Part shown: positions 16,291 to 25,111 of the stretch, piece by piece
Layout: every line of letters starts with the position of its first letter
How positions within the stretch are numbered: position 1 is the stretch's first letter
Assembly (NCBI RefSeq): GCF_026236535.1
Contig: NZ_JAHTMW010000017.1
Location: 62,001-126,000 of the forward strand
From: Streptomyces sp. SKN60
Lineage (GTDB): Bacteria; Actinomycetota; Actinomycetes; Streptomycetales; Streptomycetaceae
DNA: 64,000 bases
Direction of reading: 5' to 3'
Made by a program: the position numbers and the translations under genes
Notes under the pieces: generated by a model
Told to the model about the DNA's origin: nothing
Database searches by the model: none
Seen by the model: the letters and a program-made list of their open reading frames with translations, nothing else

Positions 16291-18180
16291 ATGGACTTCG
16301 GCACACAGGGCACGCATGCCCCCGCCGAGCTCGCCTGGCTGCGCGGAGTCGACGCCTACACGATGGGCGCGTATCCGCAGGCCGAGGAGGAGTTCCGGAC
16401 GGCGGTGCGCATCGACCCCGGCATGGCCGACGGCTGGCTCGGGCTGCACGCGCTGCGGGTGGACACCACGACGGCGCTGCTGCGGATGTACCGCAACCGC
16501 GAGCGCTTCGGCGAGCAGCGCACCCGGCACCGCCGCACCCTCAACTCCTGGTACTGGCTGGGCTGGTGGGTGCAGCCGGTGCTCGAGACGCCGCGCGATC
16601 TGCTGCTCGCGCACGCCTCGCACTGGCTCGACGGACGGCACGTTCCCGAGCTGGACCGGGCGCTCGCCGGGCTTCCGCCGGTCGACGCCGATCCCCAGGT
16701 GCGCTTCCTGCACGCCTGCCGCGCCTATCTGGTCAAGGACTGGGAGCAGCTGGTCCGGCACACCGAGGCGCTGGTCGACGATCCGCTGCTCGGCATCGAG
16801 GCGGGTCTGTTCGGCGGCATGGCCCGGGTGCGCCTGGAGATGTACGGGCAGGCCGAGCCGCTGCTCTCGGCGGCGCTGATGCGCTGCCGCAGCGAGCAGC
16901 CGCAGCGCAAGGAGCTGCGCTACTGGCTGGCCCGGGCGCACGAGGGCACCGGCCGGTCCGCCGCCGCGCTGCCGCTCTACCGGGCGGTGCACCGGATCGA
17001 CCCGGCGTTCATGGACACCGCGGCGCGGCTGGCGGCCATCGCCGAGTACGACGGCTTCGAGGGCCCGGACGACCCGGTGGGCTACGCCCCGGCGATGTAC
17101 GGCGGGCTCGGCCAGGACACGGTGGACGGCGAGCGGGACGGGCCGGAGGGCCCGGGCGGCGACGGGCTGCTGCTCAGACCGGAGACCGGCCCGCCGCCCG
17201 CGCCGCCGGAGCCGCCCGATGTCGTACGGCAGAAGGCGGCCGTCCCGGCGCAGCCGGTGCCGCCCCGCTTCCCGGCCGGCACCACCGACCCGGAGCTGCT
17301 CGCCGAGGCGCTGGCGGAGCTGGAGCGGATGGTCGGGATGGAGCCGGTGAAACGGCAGGTGAAGGCCCTGTCGGCCCAGCTGGAGATGGCCCGGCTGCGC
17401 GCCGGACAGGGCCTGCCCGTCCAGCCGCCGAAGCGGCATTTCGTCTTCTCCGGCCCGTCGGGCACCGGGAAGACCACCGTGGCCCGGATCCTCGGGCGGG
17501 TGTTCTACGCGCTCGGGCTGCTCGGCGGCGACCATCTGGTGGAGGCCCAGCGGGCCGATCTGGTCGGCGAGTATCTGGGCCAGACCGCGGTCAAGGCCAA
17601 TGAGCTGATCGACTCGGCGATCGGCGGGGTGCTCTTCGTCGACGAGGCCTACTCGCTCTCCAACACCGGCTACAGCAAGGGCGACGCCTACGGCGACGAG
17701 GCCCTGCAGGTGCTCCTCAAGCGGGCCGAGGACAACCGGGACCACCTGGTGGTGATCCTGGCCGGCTACCCGGAGGGCATGGACCGGCTGCTCGCCGCCA
17801 ACCCCGGGCTCTCCTCCCGCTTCACCACCCGCGTCGACTTCCCCTCGTACCGCCCGCTGGAGCTGACCGAGATCGGCAAGGTGCTCGCCGCGGCGAACGG
17901 CGACGGCTGGGACGAGGAGTCCCTCGACGAGCTGCGCTCCATCAGCGGGCACGTGGTCGAGCAGGGCTGGATCGACGAGCTCGGCAACGGGCGCTTCCTG
18001 CGCACCCTGTACGAGAAGTCCTGCGCCTACCGCGATCTGCGGCTGTCCGGCTACGGCACCGTGCCGAGCCGCGAGGACCTGGCCACGCTGCGGCTGCCGG
18101 ACCTGATGCAGGCGTACGGCGAGGTGCTCTCGGGACGCGGCCCCATGGACCGCGGACCGCAGGAGCCGCCGGGCATCTGA
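16291..18180 (+). CDS. TPR plus AAA+ ATPase of the CbxX/CfqX-EccA type
   Basis: About 629 residues. The first 290 are helical TPR-like repeats (AELAWLRGVDAYTMGAYPQAEEEF and similar). A Pro-rich linker follows, then a C-terminal AAA+ module with Walker A GPSGTGKTT (about residue 388), Walker B GVLFVDEAY (about 446) and the arginine-finger region SSRFTTRVDFPSY. This is the layout of EccA, the cytosolic ATPase of type VII secretion, and of CbxX-type Rubisco-activase relatives. No other ESX core gene lies nearby. I prefer the ATG at 16291, behind GGGGGA, over the in-frame GTG at 16279 that has no ribosome site. In a type VII setting it would act on substrates such as small WXG-like proteins; this is inference. 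Confidence 0.85.
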   Translation: MDFGTQGTHAPAELAWLRGVDAYTMGAYPQAEEEFRTAVRIDPGMADGWLGLHALRVDTTTALLRMYRNRERFGEQRTRHRRTLNSWYWLGWWVQPVLETPRDLLLAHASHWLDGRHVPELDRALAGLPPVDADPQVRFLHACRAYLVKDWEQLVRHTEALVDDPLLGIEAGLFGGMARVRLEMYGQAEPLLSAALMRCRSEQPQRKELRYWLARAHEGTGRSAAALPLYRAVHRIDPAFMDTAARLAAIAEYDGFEGPDDPVGYAPAMYGGLGQDTVDGERDGPEGPGGDGLLLRPETGPPPAPPEPPDVVRQKAAVPAQPVPPRFPAGTTDPELLAEALAELERMVGMEPVKRQVKALSAQLEMARLRAGQGLPVQPPKRHFVFSGPSGTGKTTVARILGRVFYALGLLGGDHLVEAQRADLVGEYLGQTAVKANELIDSAIGGVLFVDEAYSLSNTGYSKGDAYGDEALQVLLKRAEDNRDHLVVILAGYPEGMDRLLAANPGLSSRFTTRVDFPSYRPLELTEIGKVLAAANGDGWDEESLDELRSISGHVVEQGWIDELGNGRFLRTLYEKSCAYRDLRLSGYGTVPSREDLATLRLPDLMQAYGEVLSGRGPMDRGPQEPPGI

Positions 18181-18210
18181 CCGGCGGCTCCCCCAACGCT
18201 CTGGCCGAAC

Positions 18211-19341
18211 TCAGCTCGCAATCACCCTGGCGGACGGCTGCGCGCCCGCTGTCCCCACGGGGTGGCGCACCACGGTCCGCACCCGGTGGGCAGGGTCGCG
18301 GACCTCGCCGACCAGCGTCTCCAGGACGTCCTCCAGGGCGACCAGGCCGAGCACCCGGCCGGAGGCGTCGGACACCTGGGCGAGGTGGGTCGCGGCCCGG
18401 CGCATCACGGTGAGCGCGTCGTCCAGCGGCAGTTCGGCCCGCAGCGTGGCCATCGGGCGCCACACCTGCTGGGGCACCGCCCGCTCCCGGTCCTCCAGGT
18501 CCAGGACGTCCTTCACGTGCACGAAGCCCATGAAGGTGCCCCGGCCCCCGACCCCGACCCCGGCCCCGACTCCGGCCGCGCCGCCGGGGGCGCGGACCGG
18601 GAAGCGGGAGAAGCCGGTCCGCACGGTCAGTTCCTCGATCTCCCGGGGGGTGACCGACGGTGGCACGGTGACCAGGGAGGCGGACGGGATGAGGACGTCG
18701 GTGACCGGGCGGGTGCCCAGTTCGAGGGCGTCCTCCAGGCGCTCCTGCTCGGCCGGGTCGAGCAGTCCGGCCTGGCCGGCGTCCTCGACGAGCCGGCCGA
18801 GCTGGGCGGAGGTGAAGACGGCCTCCACCTCGTCCTTCGGCTCGACCTTGAAGGCCTTGAGGACCAGGCGGGCGCAGGCGCCGAGCGCGCTGGTGACCGG
18901 GCGGCACAGGCGCGCGAAGCCGACCAGGCCGGGGCCGAGCGCGAGCGCGGTGCGCTCGGGGTCGGCCATGGCGAGGTTCTTCGGGACCATCTCGCCGATC
19001 ACCAGGTGGAGGAAGACCACCGCGGCGAGCGCGATCACATAGCCGAGCGGATGGACCAGGCCGTCCGGGACGCCCACGGCGTGGAAGACCGGTTCGAGCA
19101 GCGAGGCCACGGTCGGCTCGGCGACGGCGCCGAGGGTCAGCGAGGCCACCGTGATGCCGAACTGGGCGGCGGCCATCATCTGCGGCAGGTTCTCCAGGCC
19201 GTACAGGACCTGGCGGGCCCGCTTGCCGCTGCGCTGCTCGATCTGGCTGCGGCGCACGGAGACGAGCGCGAACTCGGCGCCGACGAAGAAGCCGTTGGCG
19301 AGCACCAGGAGGACGGCGAAGAGGAGGGGAAGGAGGCTCAT
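18211..19341 (-). CDS. CNNM/CorC family membrane protein (hemolysin-like), second of a pair
   Basis: 376 residues. The N-terminal CNNM (DUF21) domain has several membrane segments (LLPLLFAVLLVLANGFFVGAEFALV and later LAAVVFLHLVIGEMVPKN with the conserved GEMVPKN loop). Two CBS motifs then follow (TGFSRFPV and GRVLGLVALEDVLETLVGEVRD). The usual C-terminal CorC domain is short or missing, unlike its partner. A Gly/Val-rich low-complexity insert (GAAGVGAGVGVGG) breaks the first CBS. The ATG overlaps the upstream gene's TGA as ATGA, so the two are translationally coupled. Members are linked to Mg2+/Co2+ homeostasis; hemolysin is a historical name. A heteromeric pair is likely. Confidence 0.85.
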   Translation of the reverse strand: MSLLPLLFAVLLVLANGFFVGAEFALVSVRRSQIEQRSGKRARQVLYGLENLPQMMAAAQFGITVASLTLGAVAEPTVASLLEPVFHAVGVPDGLVHPLGYVIALAAVVFLHLVIGEMVPKNLAMADPERTALALGPGLVGFARLCRPVTSALGACARLVLKAFKVEPKDEVEAVFTSAQLGRLVEDAGQAGLLDPAEQERLEDALELGTRPVTDVLIPSASLVTVPPSVTPREIEELTVRTGFSRFPVRAPGGAAGVGAGVGVGGRGTFMGFVHVKDVLDLEDRERAVPQQVWRPMATLRAELPLDDALTVMRRAATHLAQVSDASGRVLGLVALEDVLETLVGEVRDPAHRVRTVVRHPVGTAGAQPSARVIAS

Positions 19342-20678
19342 CGGGCCGCCTCCGCCCCGACGGGCACCGGGGCGGTGCGCATGATCCGCACCCGCTCGGC
19401 GCGGTAGCGGTCGACCTGGCGGACCGAGAGCCGCCAGCCGGGGAGTTCGGCCCGGTCGCCCGGGGCGGGGATGCGCCCGAGCAGATCGGCGACGAGCCCG
19501 GCGACCGTCTCGTACGGTCCGTCGGGCACGTCGAGTCCTATCCGGTGCAGGGTGTGCACCCGGCAGGAGCCGTCGGCCTCCCAGACCTGGCTGCCGTCCT
19601 CCGACGGCACCGCGGCCAGCTCCGGCCGCTCGTCGGCGGCCGTGTCGTGCTCGTCGCGCACCTCGCCGACCAGCTCCTCGACGATGTCCTCCAGGGTGAC
19701 GACGCCGGCGGTGCCGCCGTACTCGTCGACGACGACCGCGATGGGCTGCTCGCGGCGCAGCCGCTCCAGGAGGGCCTGGGCCGGCAGCGACTCGGGGACG
19801 AGCAGCGGCGGGACGGCGATCCGGCCCACCGGGGTGCGGTGCCGCTCGTGCGGGACGACGGCGAGGGCGTCCTTGAGGTGGACCATGCCGACGATCTCGT
19901 CGATCCGCTCCCGGTAGACCGGGAAGCGGGACAGGCCGGTGGCCCGGGTCAGGTTGAGGACATCGGCGGCGGTGGCGTCCGACTGGAGGGCGCTCATCTT
20001 CACCCGAGGGGTCATGACCTGCTCGGCGGTGAGCCCGCCGAGCGTGAGGCTCCGTACGAAGAGGTCGGCGGTGTCCTGTTCGAGGGCGCCGGCCTCGGCG
20101 GAGTGGCGGGCCAGGGAGACCAGCTCGCCGGGGGTGCGGACGGAGTCGAGCTCGTCGGCCGGCTCCACGCCGAACAGCCGGACGAGCCGGTTGGCGACGG
20201 TGTTGAGCAGCGCGATCACGGGCCGAAAGAGGCTCGCGAAGACATGCTGCGGGCCGGCCACGAAACGGGCCACCTGGAGCGGCCGGGAGACCGCCCAGTT
20301 CTTCGGGACGAGCTCGCCGACGACCATCTGCACCGCGGAGGCGAGCAGCATGCCGACGAGTACGGAGATGCCGGAGACGGCCCCTTCGGGCAGTCCGGTC
20401 GCGGTCAGCGGCCCGTCGAGCAGTCCGGCGAGCGCGGGCTCGGCGAGCATGCCGGTGACCAGCGAGGTGATGGTGATGCCCAGCTGGGTGCCGGAGAGCT
20501 GGAAGGACAGCTCGCGCAGGGCCCGTACGACGCCGCGGGCGCGGCGGTCGCCTTCGGCGGCGGCGCGCTCGGCCTCGGCGCGCTCGACGGTGACGAGGCC
20601 GAACTCGGCGGCCACGAAGAAGCCGTTGGCGAGGATCAGGAGGAAGGCTGCGGCGAGCAGCAGGAGAGAGACGATCAT
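19338..20678 (-). CDS. CNNM/CorC family membrane protein (hemolysin-like), first of a pair
   Basis: 446 residues. Order: CNNM transmembrane domain (LLLLAAAFLLILANGFFVAAEFGLV, then VQMVVGELVPKNWAVS), two CBS motifs (TGLSRFPVYRERIDEIVGMVHLKD and QPIAVVVDEYGGTAGVVTLEDIVEELVGEV in outline), and a C-terminal CorC/HlyC domain (VHTLHRIGLDVPDGPYETVAGLV). This is the complete family architecture. It probably transports or regulates divalent cations, with the CBS pair sensing adenine nucleotides. It leads a two-gene operon with the next gene, which starts within its stop codon. Confidence 0.88.
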   Translation of the reverse strand: MIVSLLLLAAAFLLILANGFFVAAEFGLVTVERAEAERAAAEGDRRARGVVRALRELSFQLSGTQLGITITSLVTGMLAEPALAGLLDGPLTATGLPEGAVSGISVLVGMLLASAVQMVVGELVPKNWAVSRPLQVARFVAGPQHVFASLFRPVIALLNTVANRLVRLFGVEPADELDSVRTPGELVSLARHSAEAGALEQDTADLFVRSLTLGGLTAEQVMTPRVKMSALQSDATAADVLNLTRATGLSRFPVYRERIDEIVGMVHLKDALAVVPHERHRTPVGRIAVPPLLVPESLPAQALLERLRREQPIAVVVDEYGGTAGVVTLEDIVEELVGEVRDEHDTAADERPELAAVPSEDGSQVWEADGSCRVHTLHRIGLDVPDGPYETVAGLVADLLGRIPAPGDRAELPGWRLSVRQVDRYRAERVRIMRTAPVPVGAEAAR

Positions 20679-20941
20679 GCCGCCGCCTCGGGTGAGGGGG
20701 CGGCGCAGGTACTACCGGACGATCCGTCCATTGCCGGAGGGAGTCACTCCTCGGGTCGAAGGGCGGCCTCGCGGGCCGCCGGCGGGCGGCCCTGCACATG
20801 CGAGGCGGTGGTGCCGCTCGGCACCACCGCCACCAGATTAGTCACGCCCGTGCTGTCACGGGCAGGGGGTCGGCCCCGTATGGGGGACGGATCAGGGTCG
20901 GCCCCGAGCCGGACCCGAGTCGGACCGGCGTCGGACCGGGG

Positions 20942-21397
20942 TCAGCGGGACTCGGAGCCGGTGCCCCGGCTCTCGGCGAGCGCGCGCAGCGCGCGGGCGT
21001 CGCGGATGGCCTGCTCCTTGGCGATGCCGGGCTGGATGCCGAGGGCGGGCAGGCTGGTGCCGTCGCTCAGGTCGAGGAACACCCAGGCGTCGCCGGGGCG
21101 CAGATTGACCCTGAGGATCTCGGCCCAGGCGAGCCGGCGCTTCCGGGTGATGTTGACGACCGTCACACCGTCCTCGTCGGCGACCACCTTGGGGCGGCTG
21201 AGCAGCACCAGGACACCCAGGAAGAGGGCGGCGGTGAAGACGAAGCTGACCCGCTCTCCCGGGTTCAGCTTCTCCAGGATCAGCCCGACCGCCGTGATGA
21301 CGAGGAACATCACCACGCCGAGGGTCAGCAGGACGGCCCGGGTGCGGCCCGGCCGGAAGGTGACCGGGAGGGCGGGGAGGGTGGTGTCGGAGGACAT
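20942..21397 (-). CDS. PH-like domain membrane protein
   Basis: 151 residues. Two hydrophobic segments (AVLLTLGVVMFLVITAVGLIL and VFTAALFLGVLVLL) are followed by a compact beta domain (PKVVADEDGVTVVNITRKRRLAWAEILRVNL...AWVFLDLSDGTSLPALGI), the pattern of the small bacterial PH (YdbS/DUF6) proteins. Function is unknown for this actinobacterial subgroup. It lies 36 bases downstream of hisG on the same strand and is commonly kept next to hisG in streptomycetes, so it may be transcribed with the his/rib cluster. Confidence 0.75.
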   Translation of the reverse strand: MSSDTTLPALPVTFRPGRTRAVLLTLGVVMFLVITAVGLILEKLNPGERVSFVFTAALFLGVLVLLSRPKVVADEDGVTVVNITRKRRLAWAEILRVNLRPGDAWVFLDLSDGTSLPALGIQPGIAKEQAIRDARALRALAESRGTGSESR

Positions 21398-21433
21398 CGG
21401 CGTTCCTGGACTTCTTCCGTGCGGCCGTGCGGC

Positions 21434-22282
21434 TCAGAGACGGCAGGCGTGGATGGCCGTGGTGAGGATGGCGCGGGCGCCGAGCTCGTACAGGTCGTCC
21501 ATGACCTTCTGCGCCTCCTTGGCGGGGACCATCGCGCGCACGGCGACCCAGCCCTCGTTGTGCAGCGGCGAGACGGTGGGCGACTCCAGGCCCGGGGTGA
21601 GGGCGACGGCCTGCTCCAGGTGCTCGGCGCGGCAGTCGTAGTCCATCATCACGTAGCTGCGGGCGACCAGGACGCCCTGGAGGCGGCGCAGGAACTGCTG
21701 CACCTTGGGGTCGTCGTCGACGGCGCCGGTGCGGCGCACGACGACGGCCTCGGAGGTGAGGATCGGCTCGCCGATGACTTCGAGGCCCGCGTTGCGCAGG
21801 CTGGTGCCGGTCTCGACGACGTCCGCGATGATCTGGGCGACGCCCAGCTGGATCGCGGTCTCGACGGCGCCGTCGAGGTGCACGACGGAGGCGTCGACGC
21901 CCTGCTCGGCGAGGTGCTTGGCGACGATGCCCTCGTAGGAGGTGGCGATCGTCATGCCGTGGAAGTCCGCAGGGCCGTTCGCGGTGCCCGGGCGGGTGGC
22001 GTAGCGGAAGGTGGAGCGGCCGAAGTTCAGCGGCAGGATCTCCTCGGCGTTGGCGCCGGAGTCCAGGAGCAGGTCGCGGCCGGTGATGCCGATGTCGAGC
22101 CGGCCGGACGCCACGTAGATCGCGATGTCCTTGGGGCGGAGGTAGAAGAACTCCACCTCGTTCTCCGGGTCGACGGTGACGAGTTCCTTGGACTCCTTGC
22201 GCTGCCGGTAGCCCGCCTCATGGAGCATCTCCATCGCAGGTCCGGAGAGAGAACCCTTGTTGGGGACGGCGATGCGCAGCAT
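21434..22282 (-). CDS. hisG: ATP phosphoribosyltransferase, long form
   Basis: 282 residues, the length of the HisG long form with a C-terminal ACT-like regulatory domain. It catalyses the first step of histidine synthesis, ATP plus PRPP to phosphoribosyl-ATP, with feedback inhibition by histidine through the C-terminal domain. Seen: LRIAVPNKGSLSGPAMEMLHEAGY start, DIGITGRDLL, the PRPP-binding region near IADVVETGTSLRNAGLEVIGEP, and the C-terminal block ESPTVSPLHNEGWVAV. The ATG at 22282 follows hisE by 76 bases, so HisE and HisG are made from the same transcript although the other his genes are elsewhere. Confidence 0.95.
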   Translation of the reverse strand: MLRIAVPNKGSLSGPAMEMLHEAGYRQRKESKELVTVDPENEVEFFYLRPKDIAIYVASGRLDIGITGRDLLLDSGANAEEILPLNFGRSTFRYATRPGTANGPADFHGMTIATSYEGIVAKHLAEQGVDASVVHLDGAVETAIQLGVAQIIADVVETGTSLRNAGLEVIGEPILTSEAVVVRRTGAVDDDPKVQQFLRRLQGVLVARSYVMMDYDCRAEHLEQAVALTPGLESPTVSPLHNEGWVAVRAMVPAKEAQKVMDDLYELGARAILTTAIHACRL

Positions 22283-22358
22283 GGGACGGGCTTCCTTTGC
22301 CTCGGATGTCGGTGTCTTGCGTGGTGCGGTGCGGGCTCTGAAGGTCGGGCGCTTAAGG

Positions 22359-22631
22359 TCAGAGGTGGGCGTAGACGTCGTCGAGCGAGATCCCGCGGGC
22401 GACCATCATCACCTGGACGTGGTACAGCAGCTGCGAGATCTCCTCGGCGGCGGCTTCCTTGCCCTCGTACTCGGCGGCCATCCAGACCTCGGCGGCCTCC
22501 TCGACGACCTTCTTGCCGATGGCATGGACGCCCTTGCCGACCAGTTCCGCGGTGCGGGAGGTCGCCGGGTCGCCGGTCTCGGCCTTGAGCTTGAGCTCGG
22601 CGAAGAGCTCTTCGAAGGTTTTGTTCGCCAT
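22359..22631 (-). CDS. hisE: Phosphoribosyl-ATP pyrophosphatase
   Basis: 90 residues, a stand-alone HisE of normal length. It converts phosphoribosyl-ATP to phosphoribosyl-AMP, the second step of histidine synthesis. Seen: FEELFAELKLKAE, the KKVVEEAAEVWMAA metal-binding helix with its Glu residues, and EEISQLLYHVQVMMVARGISLDDVYAHL. It lies between ribH and hisG on the same strand; 49 bases separate it from ribH. Confidence 0.95.
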   Translation of the reverse strand: MANKTFEELFAELKLKAETGDPATSRTAELVGKGVHAIGKKVVEEAAEVWMAAEYEGKEAAAEEISQLLYHVQVMMVARGISLDDVYAHL

Positions 22632-22679
22632 GATGTCCTAAGAGTACGGGGTGGGCAGGCGCGTCTCGGCGCCAGGGTT

Positions 22680-23165
22680 TCAGCGCCAGGGTTCGCTGAC
22701 CGTGCGCAGGATGGTCGCGGTCGCGACGGCGGCGGTGACGGCCTCGTGGCCCTTGTCCTCGCTGGAGCCCTCGAGGCCGGCCCGGTCGAGGGCCTGCTCC
22801 TCGTTGTCGACGGTCAGGACGCCGAATCCGACGGGTACGCCGGTGTCGATCGAGACCTGGGTGAGGCCGTGGGTGACGCCCTGGCACACGTACTCGAAGT
22901 GCGGCGTTCCGCCGCGGATGACGACGCCGAGCGCCACCACGGCATCGTAGCCGCGCTGGGCGAGGACCTTGGCCACGACCGGGAGCTCGAAGCTGCCGGG
23001 GACGCGGAGCAGGGTGGGCTCCTCGATGCCGAGCTCGTTCAGGGCGCGCAGGGCGCCGTCGACGAGGCCGTCCATGATCTTCTCGTGCCACTGGGCCGCG
23101 ATGACCGCGACGCGGAGGTCGCCGCAGTTCTTCACGCTGAGGACGGGTGCGCCCTTGCCGCTCAT
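22680..23165 (-). CDS. ribH: 6,7-dimethyl-8-ribityllumazine synthase
   Basis: 161 residues. It makes lumazine from the pyrimidine product of RibD and the butanone phosphate made by RibBA, and assembles into icosahedral 60-mers in many bacteria. Seen: VAVIAAQWHEKIMDGLVDGA, the VPGSFELPVVAK phosphate and substrate loop, GVVIRGGTPHFEYVCQGVTHG with the catalytic His, and GVLTVDNEEQALDRAG. Last rib gene of the riboswitch-controlled operon, 33 bases after ribBA. Confidence 0.95.
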   Translation of the reverse strand: MSGKGAPVLSVKNCGDLRVAVIAAQWHEKIMDGLVDGALRALNELGIEEPTLLRVPGSFELPVVAKVLAQRGYDAVVALGVVIRGGTPHFEYVCQGVTHGLTQVSIDTGVPVGFGVLTVDNEEQALDRAGLEGSSEDKGHEAVTAAVATATILRTVSEPWR

Positions 23166-23198
23166 GTTTCTCCTTGGTCGATCTCGGTACGTGCTGAC

Positions 23199-24476
23199 TT
23201 ACTGGTTGCCGCAGGTGGGGGCCGAGGTGCCGTCCAGCCAGGGCAGGTCGTGGCCCATCCGGTCCCGCTTGGTGCGCAGGTACCGGAGGTTGTGCTCGCC
23301 CGCCTGGACCGGCATGGGCTCGCGGCCCTCGACGGTGAGGCCGTGCCGGGTGAGGGCGTCGATCTTGTCGGGGTTGTTGGTCATCAGGCGCAGGCTGCGC
23401 ACGCCGAGGTCGGCGAGGATCTGGGCGCCGGCCGCGTAGTCGCGGGCGTCGGCGGGCAGGCCCAGTTCCAGGTTGGCGTCGAGGGTGTCGCGGCCGCGCT
23501 CCTGGAGCTCGTACGCCCGCAGCTTGGAGAGCAGTCCGATGCCGCGGCCCTCGTGGCCGCGCAGATAGACGACGACGCCGCGGCCGGCCTCGGTGATGCG
23601 GTCCATGGAGGCTTCCAGCTGGGGACCGCAGTCGCAGCGCAGCGAGTGGAAGACGTCGCCGGTGAGGCACTCGGAGTGCACCCGGACGAGGACGTCGGCG
23701 CCGTCGCCGATCTCGCCGTGGACGAGGGCGACGTGCTCGACGCCGTCGACGGTGGAGCGGTAGCCGTACGCGGTGAAGTCGCCGTGCCGGGTGGGCAGCC
23801 GGACCTCGGCCTCGCGGCGCACGGTGGGTTCGGCGGAGCGCCGGTAGGCGATCAGGTCCTCGATGGAGATGATCGTCAGGCCGTGCTTGCGGGCGAACGG
23901 GACCAGCTCGGGCAGCCGCAGCATGACGCCGTCCTCGCCGGCGATCTCCACGATGGCGCCGGCCGGGCGGAGTCCGGCGAGCCGGGCGAGGTCGACGGCG
24001 GCCTCGGTGTGTCCGTTGCGGGCCAGGACGCCGCCGGGCTTGGCGCGCAGCGGGAAGATGTGGCCGGGGCGGACGAAGTCGCCGGGCTCGTGCTCGCCGC
24101 TCGCGAGCATGCGCAGGGTGGTGGCGCGGTCGGCGGCGGAGATGCCGGTGGTGACGCCGTGGGCGCGGCTCGCGTCGACGGAGACGGTGAAGGCGGTCTG
24201 CATCGACTCGGTGTTGTGGTCGACCATCTGCGGCAGCCGGAGCCGTTCGAGCTCCTCGCCCTCCATGGGGGCGCAGATCAGGCCGCGGCACTCGCTCATC
24301 ATGAAGGCGACGACCTCGGGGGTGGCCTTCTCGGCGGCGATGACGAGGTCGCCCTCGTTCTCGCGGTCCTCGTCGTCGACGACGACCACGGGGCGGCCGG
24401 CCGCGATGTCCGCGATGGCCTGCTCGACGGGGTCGAGGGAGAGGTCGGAGGTGTCCCAGAGCGACAGCGTGTTCAT
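23199..24476 (-). CDS. ribBA: Bifunctional DHBP synthase / GTP cyclohydrolase II
   Basis: 425 residues. The N-terminal domain (about 15-215) is 3,4-dihydroxy-2-butanone 4-phosphate synthase with VVVVDDEDRENEGDLV, the acidic metal site, and HTEAAVDLARLAG. The C-terminal domain is GTP cyclohydrolase II with VRVHSECLTGDVFHSLRCDCG, whose three Cys bind zinc, and YLRGHEGRGIGLLSKLRAYELQ. Together these provide both starting branches of riboflavin synthesis. The ATG at 24476 overlaps the stop of the preceding transporter gene (ATGA), which fixes the start. Confidence 0.95.
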   Translation of the reverse strand: MNTLSLWDTSDLSLDPVEQAIADIAAGRPVVVVDDEDRENEGDLVIAAEKATPEVVAFMMSECRGLICAPMEGEELERLRLPQMVDHNTESMQTAFTVSVDASRAHGVTTGISAADRATTLRMLASGEHEPGDFVRPGHIFPLRAKPGGVLARNGHTEAAVDLARLAGLRPAGAIVEIAGEDGVMLRLPELVPFARKHGLTIISIEDLIAYRRSAEPTVRREAEVRLPTRHGDFTAYGYRSTVDGVEHVALVHGEIGDGADVLVRVHSECLTGDVFHSLRCDCGPQLEASMDRITEAGRGVVVYLRGHEGRGIGLLSKLRAYELQERGRDTLDANLELGLPADARDYAAGAQILADLGVRSLRLMTNNPDKIDALTRHGLTVEGREPMPVQAGEHNLRYLRTKRDRMGHDLPWLDGTSAPTCGNQ

Positions 24477-25111
24477 GCGCGGGCTCCTTCCAGGGTGGGG
24501 GCGGTGGTGCGGGAGCGGAGCCACCAGTCGCGCATGCCCCAGAGGACGAGCGCGCCGTAGATGACGTAGACGAAGCCGGAGAAGGCGTAGCCGTTGGCGA
24601 AGTTCAGCGGGACGCCGACGAGGTCGACGAGCAGCCAGGCGAACCAGAACTCGACCATGCCGCGGGCCTGGGCGTACATGGCGACGATGGTGCCGACGAA
24701 GATGTACGCGTCGGGCCAGGGGTCCCAGGACAGGCTCGGGTAGGCCTTGAAGAGGAGGGCCACGGCGACGGTGCCCGCCGCGGCGGCGGCGATCATCGCG
24801 CCGCGCTCGCGCCAGGTGGCGAAGCGCACGGAGATGTGGCCGTCGGTGCCCTGCCCCTTGCCGCGGCTCCACTGCCACCAGCCGAAGAGGGCGACCAGCA
24901 TGACGACGACCTGCTTGCCGGCGCTGCCGGTGAGGTGGCCGTAGAAGGCGCCGAAGAGGATGAGGCCGGCCAGGAACTGGACGGGCCAGGTCCACACCGA
25001 GCGGCGCCAGCCCAGGGTGAGGGCGATCAGGCCGAAGATGTTGCCGATCATGTCGGACCAGATGATGTGCTGGTCGAGGAGGGTGAACGCCTCGGAGTTG
25101 AGCCAGTTCAC
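24473..25111 (-). CDS. pnuX: PnuC-type vitamin transporter, probable riboflavin transporter
   Basis: 212 residues with about six or seven membrane helices (IGNIFGLIALTLGW, FLAGLILFGAFYG, VVVMLVALFGWWQW, AYIFVGTIVAMYAQ, FWFAWLLVDLVGVPLNF, VYVIYGALVLWG). GWWQW and the W-rich helices are typical of the PnuC facilitator family. It overlaps ribE at one end (GTGA) and ribBA at the other (ATGA) and lies behind the FMN riboswitch. PnuX of corynebacteria, a PnuC relative in the same setting, is a known riboflavin importer, so riboflavin rather than nicotinamide riboside is the likely cargo. The family is seen; the cargo is inferred from context. Confidence 0.85.
   Translation of the reverse strand: MNWLNSEAFTLLDQHIIWSDMIGNIFGLIALTLGWRRSVWTWPVQFLAGLILFGAFYGHLTGSAGKQVVVMLVALFGWWQWSRGKGQGTDGHISVRFATWRERGAMIAAAAAGTVAVALLFKAYPSLSWDPWPDAYIFVGTIVAMYAQARGMVEFWFAWLLVDLVGVPLNFANGYAFSGFVYVIYGALVLWGMRDWWLRSRTTAPTLEGARA

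Noticed and set aside
18211..20799. Very long minus-strand frame of 862 codons
   Set aside because: Only the last 376 codons (from the ATG at 19341) encode a recognisable CNNM/CorC protein. The rest is Arg/Pro-rich antisense-frame translation of the partner gene, produced by high GC.
22027..24291. Minus-strand frame of 754 codons across ribBA, ribH, hisE and hisG
   Set aside because: Arg/His/Pro-rich, no domain, and overlaps four certain genes in another frame.
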